NCBI GenBank assembly: GCA_026705105.1
Contig: JAPPBK010000472.1
Location: 1-14,925 of the forward strand
Reading direction: 5' to 3'
Length of the DNA: 14,925 bases
Source of the DNA: Chloroflexota bacterium
GTDB lineage: Bacteria; Chloroflexota; Dehalococcoidia; Bin125
This document shows positions 8,137-14,742 of the stretch, in pieces. The notes beneath the pieces were generated by a model. The model saw only the letters and a list, made by a program, of their open reading frames with translations. It did no database searches and had not been told where the DNA came from. Both the position numbers and the translations under genes were made by a program. How positions within the stretch are numbered: the stretch's first letter is position 1; each line of letters begins with the position of its first letter.

Positions 8137-8879
8137 TAGCCGGACCCTCCTGCGGCCGCTGCCGCCGAACGCCCAGCGGCCTTTGTCGCCGAACGCGAAG
8201 TCTTCGCCGACGCATAGGCCTCGCACATGCCCACAAACCGCTCGTGCAGACGATTGTCTTCGGTCAGTTCCGGGTGAAAGGTCGTCGCCATCAGCGAGTC
8301 CCACTGAACCGCGACCGGCTCGTGTCCCTGCTCCGCTCCCAGACGCAACAGCACCTCCACATCCTCCGCAACCGAGCGGATGCGCGGCGCGCGAATGAAT
8401 ATCGCATGCAGCGGCCCGCCGCCCAACGCTCCCGAAGACAGGTCGGCCTCGAACGAGTCAATCTGTCTGCCGTAGGCGTTGCGCTCCACGGTCATGGGCA
8501 TCAGGTGCAGCCCCGGTCGATCGAGCGTGACAATCTCTTCGGCCAGCAAAATCGCCCCGGCGCACGTGCCCCAGATGGGAAGTCCCTCACGTCCACGTTC
8601 GATGATCGGCTCGCGCAGGCCATAGGCGATCATCAGCCGGGCAATCGTCGTGCTCTCGCCGCCGGGGATGATCAGTCCGTCGACGCGGTGCAACTGCTCG
8701 ACCGTGCGCACCTCGAGCACATCCGCGCCCACACGCCCGACTGCGGCCGCGTGCTCGGCGAAATCTCCCTGCAGGGCCAGCACCCCGACGACCACCGAAC
8801 CCGAACGCTCCGCCCCGCCCGCGCTGTGCGTAGTCAACTCTGTCACCAACTCCATTCCCTCGCGGGTTCCGTTCACCAT
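8136..8879 (-). CDS. pdxT: pyridoxal 5'-phosphate synthase glutaminase subunit
   Basis: PdxT hydrolyses glutamine and channels ammonia to PdxS. The class I glutaminase triad is visible: Cys106 in WGTCAG, and His202 and Glu204 in FHPELTED. GVLALQGDFAEH (32-43) and PGGESTT (72-78) are diagnostic. As drawn it has 247 residues against about 190-200 usual. The excess is a 28-residue N-terminal stretch before the core and a basic Ala/Ser/Gly tail of about 20 residues. The ATG at 8879 overlaps the pdxS stop by 7 nt. ATG at 8855 or a GTG at the core (8795) are alternative starts, and none has a well-spaced Shine-Dalgarno. Partner pdxS is immediately upstream. Confidence 0.95.
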   Translation of the reverse strand: MVNGTREGMELVTELTTHSAGGAERSGSVVVGVLALQGDFAEHAAAVGRVGADVLEVRTVEQLHRVDGLIIPGGESTTIARLMIAYGLREPIIERGREGLPIWGTCAGAILLAEEIVTLDRPGLHLMPMTVERNAYGRQIDSFEADLSSGALGGGPLHAIFIRAPRIRSVAEDVEVLLRLGAEQGHEPVAVQWDSLMATTFHPELTEDNRLHERFVGMCEAYASAKTSRSATKAAGRSAAAAAGGSG

Positions 8880-9760
8880 CCCCGCTTTGCCAGGATTTCG
8901 GACTCGGGAATCTTGTCAATCTCGAGCCCGGGCATTGCGTTGGGCAGATCGGTCGACACCTCTGCCAGGATCTCGTCGTCCTCGTAGTGCGTCACCGCGC
9001 GCACAATGGCGTTCGCCATCCGCGCCGGTTCCTCCGACTTGAAGATGCCGCTGCCCACGAACACGCCGTCCGCGCCCAGCCGCATCATCAGGGCCGCATC
9101 CGCCGGAGTCGCGACCCCGCCGGCGGCAAAGTTGACTACGGGCAGGCGACCCATCTCTCGCGTCTGCCTGACCAGCTCGACCGGAGCGCCGATGTCGCGT
9201 GAGTAGCTGACCAGCTCCTCATCGCCCATGCTCTGCAGCCGGCTGATCGCGCCCTGCACCGATCGCATGTGCCGCACCGCTTCGACGATGTTGCCCGTTC
9301 CCGCCTCGCCCTTGGTCCGAATCATGGCCGCGCCTTCGGCGATTCGGCGCAACGCTTCGCCCAGGTCGCGACAACCGCAGACGAACGGCACTGCGAATTC
9401 GTGCTTGTTGATGTGGAACGACTCGTCGGCCGGCGTCAGCACCTCCGACTCGTCGATGTAATCGACGCCCAGCGCCTCGAGGATCGACGCCTCGACGAAG
9501 TGCCCGATTCGCACCTTGGCCATCACCGGAATCGACACCGCGTCGATGATCCCACGAATCAGCGACGGATCCGACATCCGCGCAACTCCGCCGGACGAAC
9601 GAATGTCGGACGGCACTCGCTCGAGCGCCATTACCGAGCACGCGCCCGCTTCTTCCGCGATCCGCGCGTGCTCCGGCGTCACCACATCCATGATCACGCC
9701 GCCCTTGAGCATCTGCGCCAACCCGGCCTTGACGGTCTGCGTTGCCGTTTCAATCACCAT
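8873..9760 (-). CDS. pdxS: pyridoxal 5'-phosphate synthase lyase subunit
   Basis: PdxS condenses ribose 5-phosphate, glyceraldehyde 3-phosphate and PdxT-derived ammonia into pyridoxal 5'-phosphate (DXP-independent route). It is a (beta/alpha)8 barrel of 295 residues, the usual size. The catalytic residues are present: Asp25 in GGVIMDV, Lys82 in VMAKVRIGHF and Lys150 in IRTKGEAGTGN. These match Asp24, Lys81 and Lys149 of the B. subtilis enzyme. The phosphate-binding FAAGGVATPADAALMM and GVFVGSGIFKS blocks are intact. The ATG has a strong site AGGGGTGA a few bases upstream. It is the first gene of the coupled minus-strand operon that continues at least to lysC. Confidence 0.98.
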   Translation of the reverse strand: MVIETATQTVKAGLAQMLKGGVIMDVVTPEHARIAEEAGACSVMALERVPSDIRSSGGVARMSDPSLIRGIIDAVSIPVMAKVRIGHFVEASILEALGVDYIDESEVLTPADESFHINKHEFAVPFVCGCRDLGEALRRIAEGAAMIRTKGEAGTGNIVEAVRHMRSVQGAISRLQSMGDEELVSYSRDIGAPVELVRQTREMGRLPVVNFAAGGVATPADAALMMRLGADGVFVGSGIFKSEEPARMANAIVRAVTHYEDDEILAEVSTDLPNAMPGLEIDKIPESEILAKRGW

Positions 9761-9880
9761 CGCGTCACCCCTCGCGCTTGCATTCGTGGCCAGTCTATCG
9801 CGCTCAATGTGCGATCATCTGCGGCGCGGCCTGAGCCGAGCCGTTCGTGAATCCTTGTGTATCGGAGTTGCAGGCGCCGC
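9761..9880 (-). promoter_or_regulatory. gap upstream of pdxS
   Basis: This 120-nt gap must hold either the pdxS promoter or readthrough from the transporter operon. On the minus strand a good ribosome site, GAGGGGTGA (about 9764-9773), precedes pdxS. TAGACT (9792-9797) is a possible -10 hexamer, but I find no -35 at proper spacing. A 12-bp palindrome spans the ATPase stop codon (9877-9888). No hairpin with a T-run is present, so a terminator is not supported. Confidence 0.35.
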
Positions 9881-10774
9881 CTAGGCGGTGGCGATGGCGG
9901 ACTCAAGTTCCTCCACCTCGGTTCCGCCCGCCATCAGATACGAGAGGCTCTCCAGCGTCAGCGTCTCGCTCATTCGATCCTCCACCAACCGCCCACGCTG
10001 GAAGACCAGGAATCGATCGCCCACCCAGAACGCATGCTGCGGCTTGGGCGTGACCAGGACGACGGCCGTGCCGCGCTGCGCGGCGCGGCGAATCAAGCGC
10101 AACACCGCGCCCGATTGCCGCACGCCCAACGCCGATGTCGGCTCGTCCAGGATCAACACACGCGCCCCGTAGTACAGCGCCCGCGCGATCGCCAGGCCTT
10201 GCCGCTCGCCGCCCGACAGCGTGTGCGCCGCGCGATCCGGATCGCCCAGGTCCACGCCCAGCTTCTCCAGTTCGGACTGCATGGCCTGCTTCGCGTATGC
10301 CACGTCGAAGCGCTGGAAGATGCCCCAGCCCTTGATCGGTTCGGCGCCCATGAAGAAATTCCGCCATAGCGACATCAACGGCGCCAACGCCAGGTCCTGG
10401 TAGACCGCCACAATGCCCTGCGACCGGGCCTGCCGCGGCGAACTGAACTCCGTCGCTTCGCCGTCCAACAGGATCTCGCCGCTGCTGGGCGCGATCAGCC
10501 CGCACAACATCTTGATGAACACCGACTTGCCCGCGCCGTTGTCGCCGACCACGCAGGTCACTTCGCCCGCGCGCAGCGAGACGCTTACGTCGTCCAGCGC
10601 CAGGACCGAGCCGAACCGCCGGCCCAGACCCCGCACCTCCAGCACCGGAGGCTCCGAGGACTCGGCCCGTATCTGTTCCCCACCCGGCGTCGCGGCAGGG
10701 TTCGATTGCCCAGCCATCGCGGCGCTGGCGCCGGCCTCGTTGCCGGGCGGACTCTCGGTTGTCTCGCTTGTCAT
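9881..10774 (-). CDS. CUT2-type sugar ABC transporter ATP-binding protein, H-loop His replaced
   Basis: Cytoplasmic ATPase of an importer. It is a single nucleotide-binding domain of 297 residues, like FrcA of Sinorhizobium, not the two-domain RbsA form of about 500. Walker A is VVGDNGAGKS with Lys83, the Q-loop is VAVYQDLAL (Gln126), the signature is LSGGERQ (186-192), and Walker B is VLILDEPTSALG with Asp210-Glu211. The C-terminus (LMAGGTEVEEL) also resembles FrcA. The switch region reads VTPKPQHAFWVGDRF, with Pro243 where FrcA-like proteins have the H-loop histidine of ITHN. About 43 residues rich in Glu, Ser, Ala and Pro precede the core. The ATG has GGAG 6 nt upstream and lies 21 nt after the permease stop. 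The substrate is not readable. Confidence 0.93.
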   Translation of the reverse strand: MTSETTESPPGNEAGASAAMAGQSNPAATPGGEQIRAESSEPPVLEVRGLGRRFGSVLALDDVSVSLRAGEVTCVVGDNGAGKSVFIKMLCGLIAPSSGEILLDGEATEFSSPRQARSQGIVAVYQDLALAPLMSLWRNFFMGAEPIKGWGIFQRFDVAYAKQAMQSELEKLGVDLGDPDRAAHTLSGGERQGLAIARALYYGARVLILDEPTSALGVRQSGAVLRLIRRAAQRGTAVVLVTPKPQHAFWVGDRFLVFQRGRLVEDRMSETLTLESLSYLMAGGTEVEELESAIATA

Positions 10775-10795
10775 TTGCGCTCCAACTCCAGTCGG

Positions 10796-11854
10796 CTAAC
10801 CCGACCTCGCGGTTCGCACCCGCTCGCCGACGATGTGGTTGATCAGGGTGGCGACCAACAACAGCACGCCGAGGAAGGCCCAGCGCCAGTCGGAGTTCCA
10901 TCCCGCGTGGGGAATCCCGACGAACGCAATCCCCCAGATCAATGCCCCAATCGCCGGTCCGACCGCCGATCCGTAGCCGCCGGCCATGCGGCAGCCGCCG
11001 ACCACCGCGGCAATGATGTAGAAGAACTCCTGGCCCACGCCTTGCCCGGCCTGCACCGAGGTGTAGCGAATCGCACTGCTGACGCCGACGAACCAGGCCG
11101 CGCCCGCAGTCAGCATGAACAGCCCGATCTTGGTGCCATTGACCGGTACGCCGACCGCGCGCGCCGCGTCCCGGTCGCCGCCCGACGCAAAGATCCAGTT
11201 GCCGATCTTGGTCCGCCACAGGATCCACGTCGCGATCAGGATGAACGCCGCCCACCAGATCAGCGACACGCGGAAGTCGGACGGCGCGGTGCCAAACACC
11301 GTCGCCACAATCGTGTGCAGCGAGTCGTATCCGCCGGCGTCGTCAATGTTCTCGATCAATGCGTCGCCGGTGAAGTGCTTGGACAGCGCGACGTTCGCTC
11401 CGCGCAGGCCGAAGAAGGTTCCCAGCGTGATCACAAACGAGGGAAGCCCGGTCCAGACGACGAGCACCCCGTTCCAGAGTCCCAGCGCCAGACAGACCAG
11501 CAACGAGAGAAACACGGCCACCCACAGGTTCATTCCCCACTCGGTCGCCATCACGCCCAACAACGCCCCGGCCGTACCGACCATCACGCCGGCAGACAGG
11601 TCGAACTCGCCGCTGATCATCAGCAGACCCACGGCGACCGCGATGATCCCGTACGGCCAGGCGGTGTCCAGCACTCGGGCGATGGTGGGGACCTCCAGCA
11701 TCGCGCCGGAACTGGCGATGCTGAAGAAGATGAACAACAACGCCGCCGCCACCAGGGAGCCAAGCTCGGGACGCAGAACCGCGGTTCTCACCCATGGGCG
11801 CGCATTGCCGTATGCCGGTAGCTGCAATAGTGACACCGCGCCCCCTATTCTCAA
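10796..11854 (-). CDS. CUT2-type sugar ABC transporter permease
   Basis: Membrane channel subunit of the BPD_transp_2 family (RbsC/FrcC-like), 352 residues with about ten hydrophobic segments. GEFDLSAGVMVG (82-93) matches the conserved GxxDLSVG block. TGLPSFVITLGTFFGLRG and the cytoplasmic ASGGDRDAARAVGVPV loop (about 228-243) are typical; the latter should contact the ATPase. The start is drawn at TTG 11854, which has GGAA about 7 nt upstream and lies 15 nt after the binding-protein stop. GTG at 11836, preceded by AGGGGG, is an equally good alternative and removes six residues. It is probably a homodimer with two copies of the downstream ATPase. Confidence 0.92.
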   Translation of the reverse strand: MRIGGAVSLLQLPAYGNARPWVRTAVLRPELGSLVAAALLFIFFSIASSGAMLEVPTIARVLDTAWPYGIIAVAVGLLMISGEFDLSAGVMVGTAGALLGVMATEWGMNLWVAVFLSLLVCLALGLWNGVLVVWTGLPSFVITLGTFFGLRGANVALSKHFTGDALIENIDDAGGYDSLHTIVATVFGTAPSDFRVSLIWWAAFILIATWILWRTKIGNWIFASGGDRDAARAVGVPVNGTKIGLFMLTAGAAWFVGVSSAIRYTSVQAGQGVGQEFFYIIAAVVGGCRMAGGYGSAVGPAIGALIWGIAFVGIPHAGWNSDWRWAFLGVLLLVATLINHIVGERVRTARSG

Positions 11855-11869
11855 GCGGATTTCCGCAAT

Positions 11870-12952
11870 TTACTCGGTTTCCTCGGTCGATTGCCCGCCG
11901 GCGCTGCTCAGCGCCTGGCTCCGCTGCGTGGCGGCGCGTACGCGGTCGACATTTCCCTCGTCCACGAACCCGGGACCCAACAGCACGCCCCGGCCTGCAA
12001 TCCACTGCAAGAGCGCATCGGCCAACTCATCGCCCTGCGTGCGATGCGAGTACTGCGTCAGCCTCGAGTACGCGACCGGAAGGTAGCCCTGGAGATAGGG
12101 CTGCTGGTCGACAGCGAACAACACCGCTCCGCTCTCGATCGCGTCCAGGACCAGATCATTCAGTTCGAACACCGCATGCACAATCGGGCGCGTATCCGTC
12201 TCACGAATCCGATCAATCGCGTCCGTCGCCTCGCTCATCAGCCGCGTGTTCATCGTCAACACTGCGTCGATGGACGGCTCCGCACGCATCGCCGCCTCGA
12301 GCCGATCGCCCACGGGTCCGTCCGGATCGACGAATAGCTCCGTCAGCGCGTCCAATCGCTGGCCCGCCCGCGAACATCGCGTGTCGAGCGCCACGTTCCG
12401 TTGTTCGTGTTTGACGCAGAGCAGGTGTGTGGCTCCGGCCTCCTTGAGCCGATCACCGACCGCCAATCCGGCCACCGTCTCGACCTGTCCAAAGTACGAA
12501 TCGACGCCCAACTCGGCTCCGATCGCGTCGCCGGCATTGATCACGTACACGGTGACGCCAATCAGCAGGGCGTCGCCCACCACTTCGGTCACCGGGTCCG
12601 GGTCCGACAGGCTCACGACGATCACATCAAAGCCCTGTTGCACCGCTTCGTCGATCAATCTCACGCGCTCGCTGCCGTCGGGCGTGGAGCGCCAGAACAG
12701 GTTGACGTCAAACGTCCGCGCCGCGTCTTCCGCTCCGGACCGAACCTCTTCCCAGAATGGATCCTCGGGCGTCCCGTGCACGATGATCGCGACCGAGATT
12801 GGCGCCGCGTCATCAAGGACCAGTCGCTCCCTCGCCGCCTCATAACATGCGCTAGCGATCAGCGCCGCCGTGACCCCCGCCAGCGCCAGCACCAGGGGCC
12901 AACGACCGCTGCTGCGTCCACTCGCGCTCAGGAACCACTCGACGATCATCAT
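11870..12952 (-). CDS. sugar-type ABC transporter substrate-binding protein (second paralogue)
   Basis: Peripla_BP_4-type binding protein, 360 residues, exported. A hydrophobic segment at 19-35 ends in LIASAC, so Cys36 could be lipidated although the lipobox is not ideal. Lobe features are HGTPEDPFWEEV (59-70), VSLSDPD (113-119), NAGD (139-142), FGQ (154-156), CVKHEQRNVALDTRC (179-193), AVFELND near 260 and LFAVDQQPYLQGYLP. It aligns along its length with the upstream gene and overlaps it by 4 nt (ATGA), so the two are tandem duplicates. It differs at expected pocket positions: EQRN for EAGN and Glu263 for Asp267. The C-terminus is a short polar tail. The ligand is unknown. Confidence 0.9.
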   Translation of the reverse strand: MMIVEWFLSASGRSSGRWPLVLALAGVTAALIASACYEAARERLVLDDAAPISVAIIVHGTPEDPFWEEVRSGAEDAARTFDVNLFWRSTPDGSERVRLIDEAVQQGFDVIVVSLSDPDPVTEVVGDALLIGVTVYVINAGDAIGAELGVDSYFGQVETVAGLAVGDRLKEAGATHLLCVKHEQRNVALDTRCSRAGQRLDALTELFVDPDGPVGDRLEAAMRAEPSIDAVLTMNTRLMSEATDAIDRIRETDTRPIVHAVFELNDLVLDAIESGAVLFAVDQQPYLQGYLPVAYSRLTQYSHRTQGDELADALLQWIAGRGVLLGPGFVDEGNVDRVRAATQRSQALSSAGGQSTEETE

Positions 12953-13995
12953 TCGCCGCCCAACTGCGGGAACCGGCGGGCGTTCGACTGATCGACGAAG
13001 CCCGGACCCGTGACCAAGCGACCCGAGGCGGCCCAGCGAATCATGCCGCTGAGTACTCCCTGAGTCTCCACGGTCGGTTCCAACGAGAAAATGTAGGCGT
13101 ACATGATTGGCAAGAATCCTTGCAGGTAGGCCTGCTGGTCGACCGCGAACAACACATCACCCGCCTCGATCGACTCCAGAACCGCGGGCGACACGTCGAA
13201 TGTGGCCAGTCGCGCCGGCGAGCCGGACGACGCAATCGCGTCCAACGCCAGCTCGGCGATGGTCGAGTTGAGCGCCAGCACACCGTCGATGCTCTCATCG
13301 GCCTGCAGCACCGCGGCGATCTCTCCCGACGTCGAGATTCGGTCCGCCGTCCCTGTCACGAACAATCGTTGCATCGAACCGCCGGCCGCCTCCATCGCCA
13401 GGCCGGCATTGGCGCAACGCGACTCCAGGCCGACGTTGCCGGCTTCGTGGATCAGGCAGAGCAGATTGGTCACACCTTCCGCCGCCAACCGCTCGCCGGC
13501 GCCCAATCCGGCCACCCCGTCCGGCTGACCGAAGTGCGTCACTGCACCGAACTCCCGGCCCCGTTCTTCGCCGGAGTTGATCGTCATGACCGTCAAGCCG
13601 GCGCTCACCGCCGATCGAATCGAGTCTTCCAGCGCGTCCGGGTCCGCGAGCGAAACGATCAGCAGGTCATAGCCGAGCGCCACGACGTTGTCGACCAGAC
13701 GCACCTGCTCGTTTACGTTGCCGTCGCCGTCGTACAGGAGCTCGATGCCAAACTCGCGCTGCGCCGCAAACGCCCCCGCCGCCACTTCGTCCCAGAACGG
13801 ATCACCGATCCCGCCGTGCGTGATCATCGCCACCCTGATATCGGTCTCCGGCAGTGCGCCCGTGCCAGCGATCAGCGCCGTCTCCCGGTCGACCCGGCAG
13901 ACGTAGGCGGCGACCATGGCCAGCGCGACCAGACCGGCCAGCACCGCCCAGCGCAACCAACCCTCATTCGCCAGTCGCTCGATCCGTCGAACCAA
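12949..13995 (-). CDS. sugar-type ABC transporter substrate-binding protein (first paralogue)
   Basis: Peripla_BP_4-type protein, 348 residues, first gene of the importer operon. A hydrophobic helix at 15-33 is a signal or membrane anchor; the only cysteine there (YVC) is a poor lipobox. The mature domain has HGGIGDPFWDEV (60-71), VSLADPD (114-120), INSGEE (139-144), FGQPDGVAGLGAGERL (155-170), CLIHEAGNVGLESRC (180-194), TFDVSP (265-270) and LFAVDQQAYLQGFLP. These blocks match sugar-binding proteins that pair with FrcC/FrcA-like subunits. The start is TTG at 13995 with GAGG about 8 nt upstream; a TTG at codon 14 preceded by GAGGG is possible but would trim into the hydrophobic helix. The ligand is unknown. 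Confidence 0.9.
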   Translation of the reverse strand: MVRRIERLANEGWLRWAVLAGLVALAMVAAYVCRVDRETALIAGTGALPETDIRVAMITHGGIGDPFWDEVAAGAFAAQREFGIELLYDGDGNVNEQVRLVDNVVALGYDLLIVSLADPDALEDSIRSAVSAGLTVMTINSGEERGREFGAVTHFGQPDGVAGLGAGERLAAEGVTNLLCLIHEAGNVGLESRCANAGLAMEAAGGSMQRLFVTGTADRISTSGEIAAVLQADESIDGVLALNSTIAELALDAIASSGSPARLATFDVSPAVLESIEAGDVLFAVDQQAYLQGFLPIMYAYIFSLEPTVETQGVLSGMIRWAASGRLVTGPGFVDQSNARRFPQLGGE

Positions 13996-14107
13996 CGCGC
14001 TGCCTCGTCCCCATACCGCCGCACGGAGTGGTGATCGCCGTGATCATCGGCAGGACAACGACACTTGCGTGGCCGTGCCTCGTCCGATGACCGTTAGGCT
14101 ATCAACC
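13996..14107. promoter_or_regulatory. divergent intergenic control region
   Basis: These 112 nt lie between the leftward importer operon and the rightward phosphoesterase gene, so both should be controlled here. A 10-bp direct repeat TGCCTCGTCC occurs at 14001-14010 and 14076-14085, one copy near each gene. An inverted repeat lies between them. For the plus strand TAGGCT (14095-14100) is a -10-like hexamer 7 nt before the ATG, with no clear -35. No convincing minus-strand promoter could be picked by eye. Confidence 0.45.
14032..14046. repeat. inverted repeat, possible operator
   Basis: TGATC-GCCGT-GATCA is a perfect 5-bp inverted repeat with a 5-nt spacer. The same bases also hold a direct repeat GTGATC (14031-14036 and 14040-14045). 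Its place in the divergent region, about 37-50 nt before the importer start, suits a regulator site. No regulator gene is in the window and the arms are short, so chance is possible. Confidence 0.35.
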
Positions 14108-14683
14108 ATGCGCATCGGCCTCATCTCCGACACCCACGTGCCCGAGGCGGGCACCGAGTTGTGGCCGCAGCTCTGGGAGCGCATCGCAACCGCCGACGTG
14201 CTGCTGCACGGCGGCGACATCCACGACATCGCGCTGATCGACAAGCTCGAACAGGTGGCGCCGATCTACGTGGCCCGCGGCAACGGCGACGACGGCTCCG
14301 GCGGCCGTCCGGTCCAACCCGACGACCCGCGTCTGCGCGAGGCCTGGAACCTCGAGTTCGAGGGCTTCCGCTTCGGACTGACCCACGACATGGCGCTGCC
14401 CGAATGGCCGCCGTATCGGACCGTCGAGTCGATGATGGACCACTACTTCGGCAGTCCCCGACACGTCGTCGTGCATGGCGACACCCACGTCGCCTCGATC
14501 GAGACCATTCGCGGCGTGCTGTTGATTAACCCGGGCAGCCCGATGTACCCCCGCAATCTCGACACCCGCCTCGGCACCCTCGGCTTCATCGAGATCGAGA
14601 ACGGGCGCTTGCACGCCTGGCTCGAACAACTCGACGAGCACGGCTCCCACGTGATCCGCGAGCAGCCCAAGTACGTCTACTGA
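14108..14683 (+). CDS. metallophosphoesterase, YfcE/MJ0936 type
   Basis: Small calcineurin-like phosphodiesterase of 191 residues, cytoplasmic. Metal motifs are DTH (Asp8, His10), GGD (Asp37), GNGD (Asn59), LTHD (His93) and HGDTH (His127). LLINPGSPMYPRN is the conserved block after the last motif. The last motif is usually GHTH; here Asp125 takes the place of the first His. I chose ATG 14108 because the protein then opens directly with MRIGLISDTH; the frame is open upstream but that part matches nothing. There is no good Shine-Dalgarno, and TAGGCT lies 7 nt before the ATG. The substrate of this family is generally unclear, so none is assigned. Confidence 0.92.
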   Translation: MRIGLISDTHVPEAGTELWPQLWERIATADVLLHGGDIHDIALIDKLEQVAPIYVARGNGDDGSGGRPVQPDDPRLREAWNLEFEGFRFGLTHDMALPEWPPYRTVESMMDHYFGSPRHVVVHGDTHVASIETIRGVLLINPGSPMYPRNLDTRLGTLGFIEIENGRLHAWLEQLDEHGSHVIREQPKYVY

Positions 14684-14705
14684 CGCGCCGGCGGCGGCCT
14701 GCTGG

Positions 14706-14742
14706 TTGACCAGCCTCGCTGCGCAGCGAATACGCTACGGAC
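14706..14742 (+). promoter_or_regulatory. candidate promoter of the UspA-like gene
   Basis: TTGACC (14706-14711) resembles a -35 box and TACGCT (14731-14736) fits TAnnnT, separated by 19 nt. Only 6 nt lie between TACGCT and the ATG and no Shine-Dalgarno is present, so the transcript could be leaderless. Confidence 0.5.
14716..14729. repeat. 14-bp perfect palindrome in the UspA promoter spacer
   Basis: TCGCTGCGCAGCGA reads the same on both strands and fills most of the spacer between the candidate -35 and -10. A second inverted repeat, GCTGG-TTGA-CCAGC (14701-14714), overlaps the -35. Neither is followed by a T-run. They could be operators, or factor-independent transcript-end hairpins of the upstream gene. 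Confidence 0.45.

Noticed and set aside
8137..8304. Extended N-terminus of the Ycf45/R3H ATPase
   Set aside because: It would overlap pdxT by 169 nt. The GTG at 8136 has GGAGGG upstream, and family similarity begins only after it.
9877..9888. Palindrome CCGCCTAGGCGG over the ATPase stop as a terminator
   Set aside because: It has no loop and no following T-run, and it overlaps coding sequence; by itself it does not support a terminator.
9903..11255. Minus-strand open frame of 450 codons overlapping the ATPase and permease
   Set aside because: It is in another frame across two genes with full motifs, and its Gly/Arg-rich translation has no family signature.
10706..11821. Plus-strand open frame of 371 codons opposite the permease
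   Set aside because: The sequence is His/Arg/Gln/Pro-rich without domain motifs; the opposite strand encodes a clear membrane permease.
13916..14107. Upstream extension of the phosphoesterase frame
   Set aside because: The frame is open but its translation is Arg/Thr-rich without similarity, it overlaps the divergent gene, and the DTH motif normally lies within the first ten residues.
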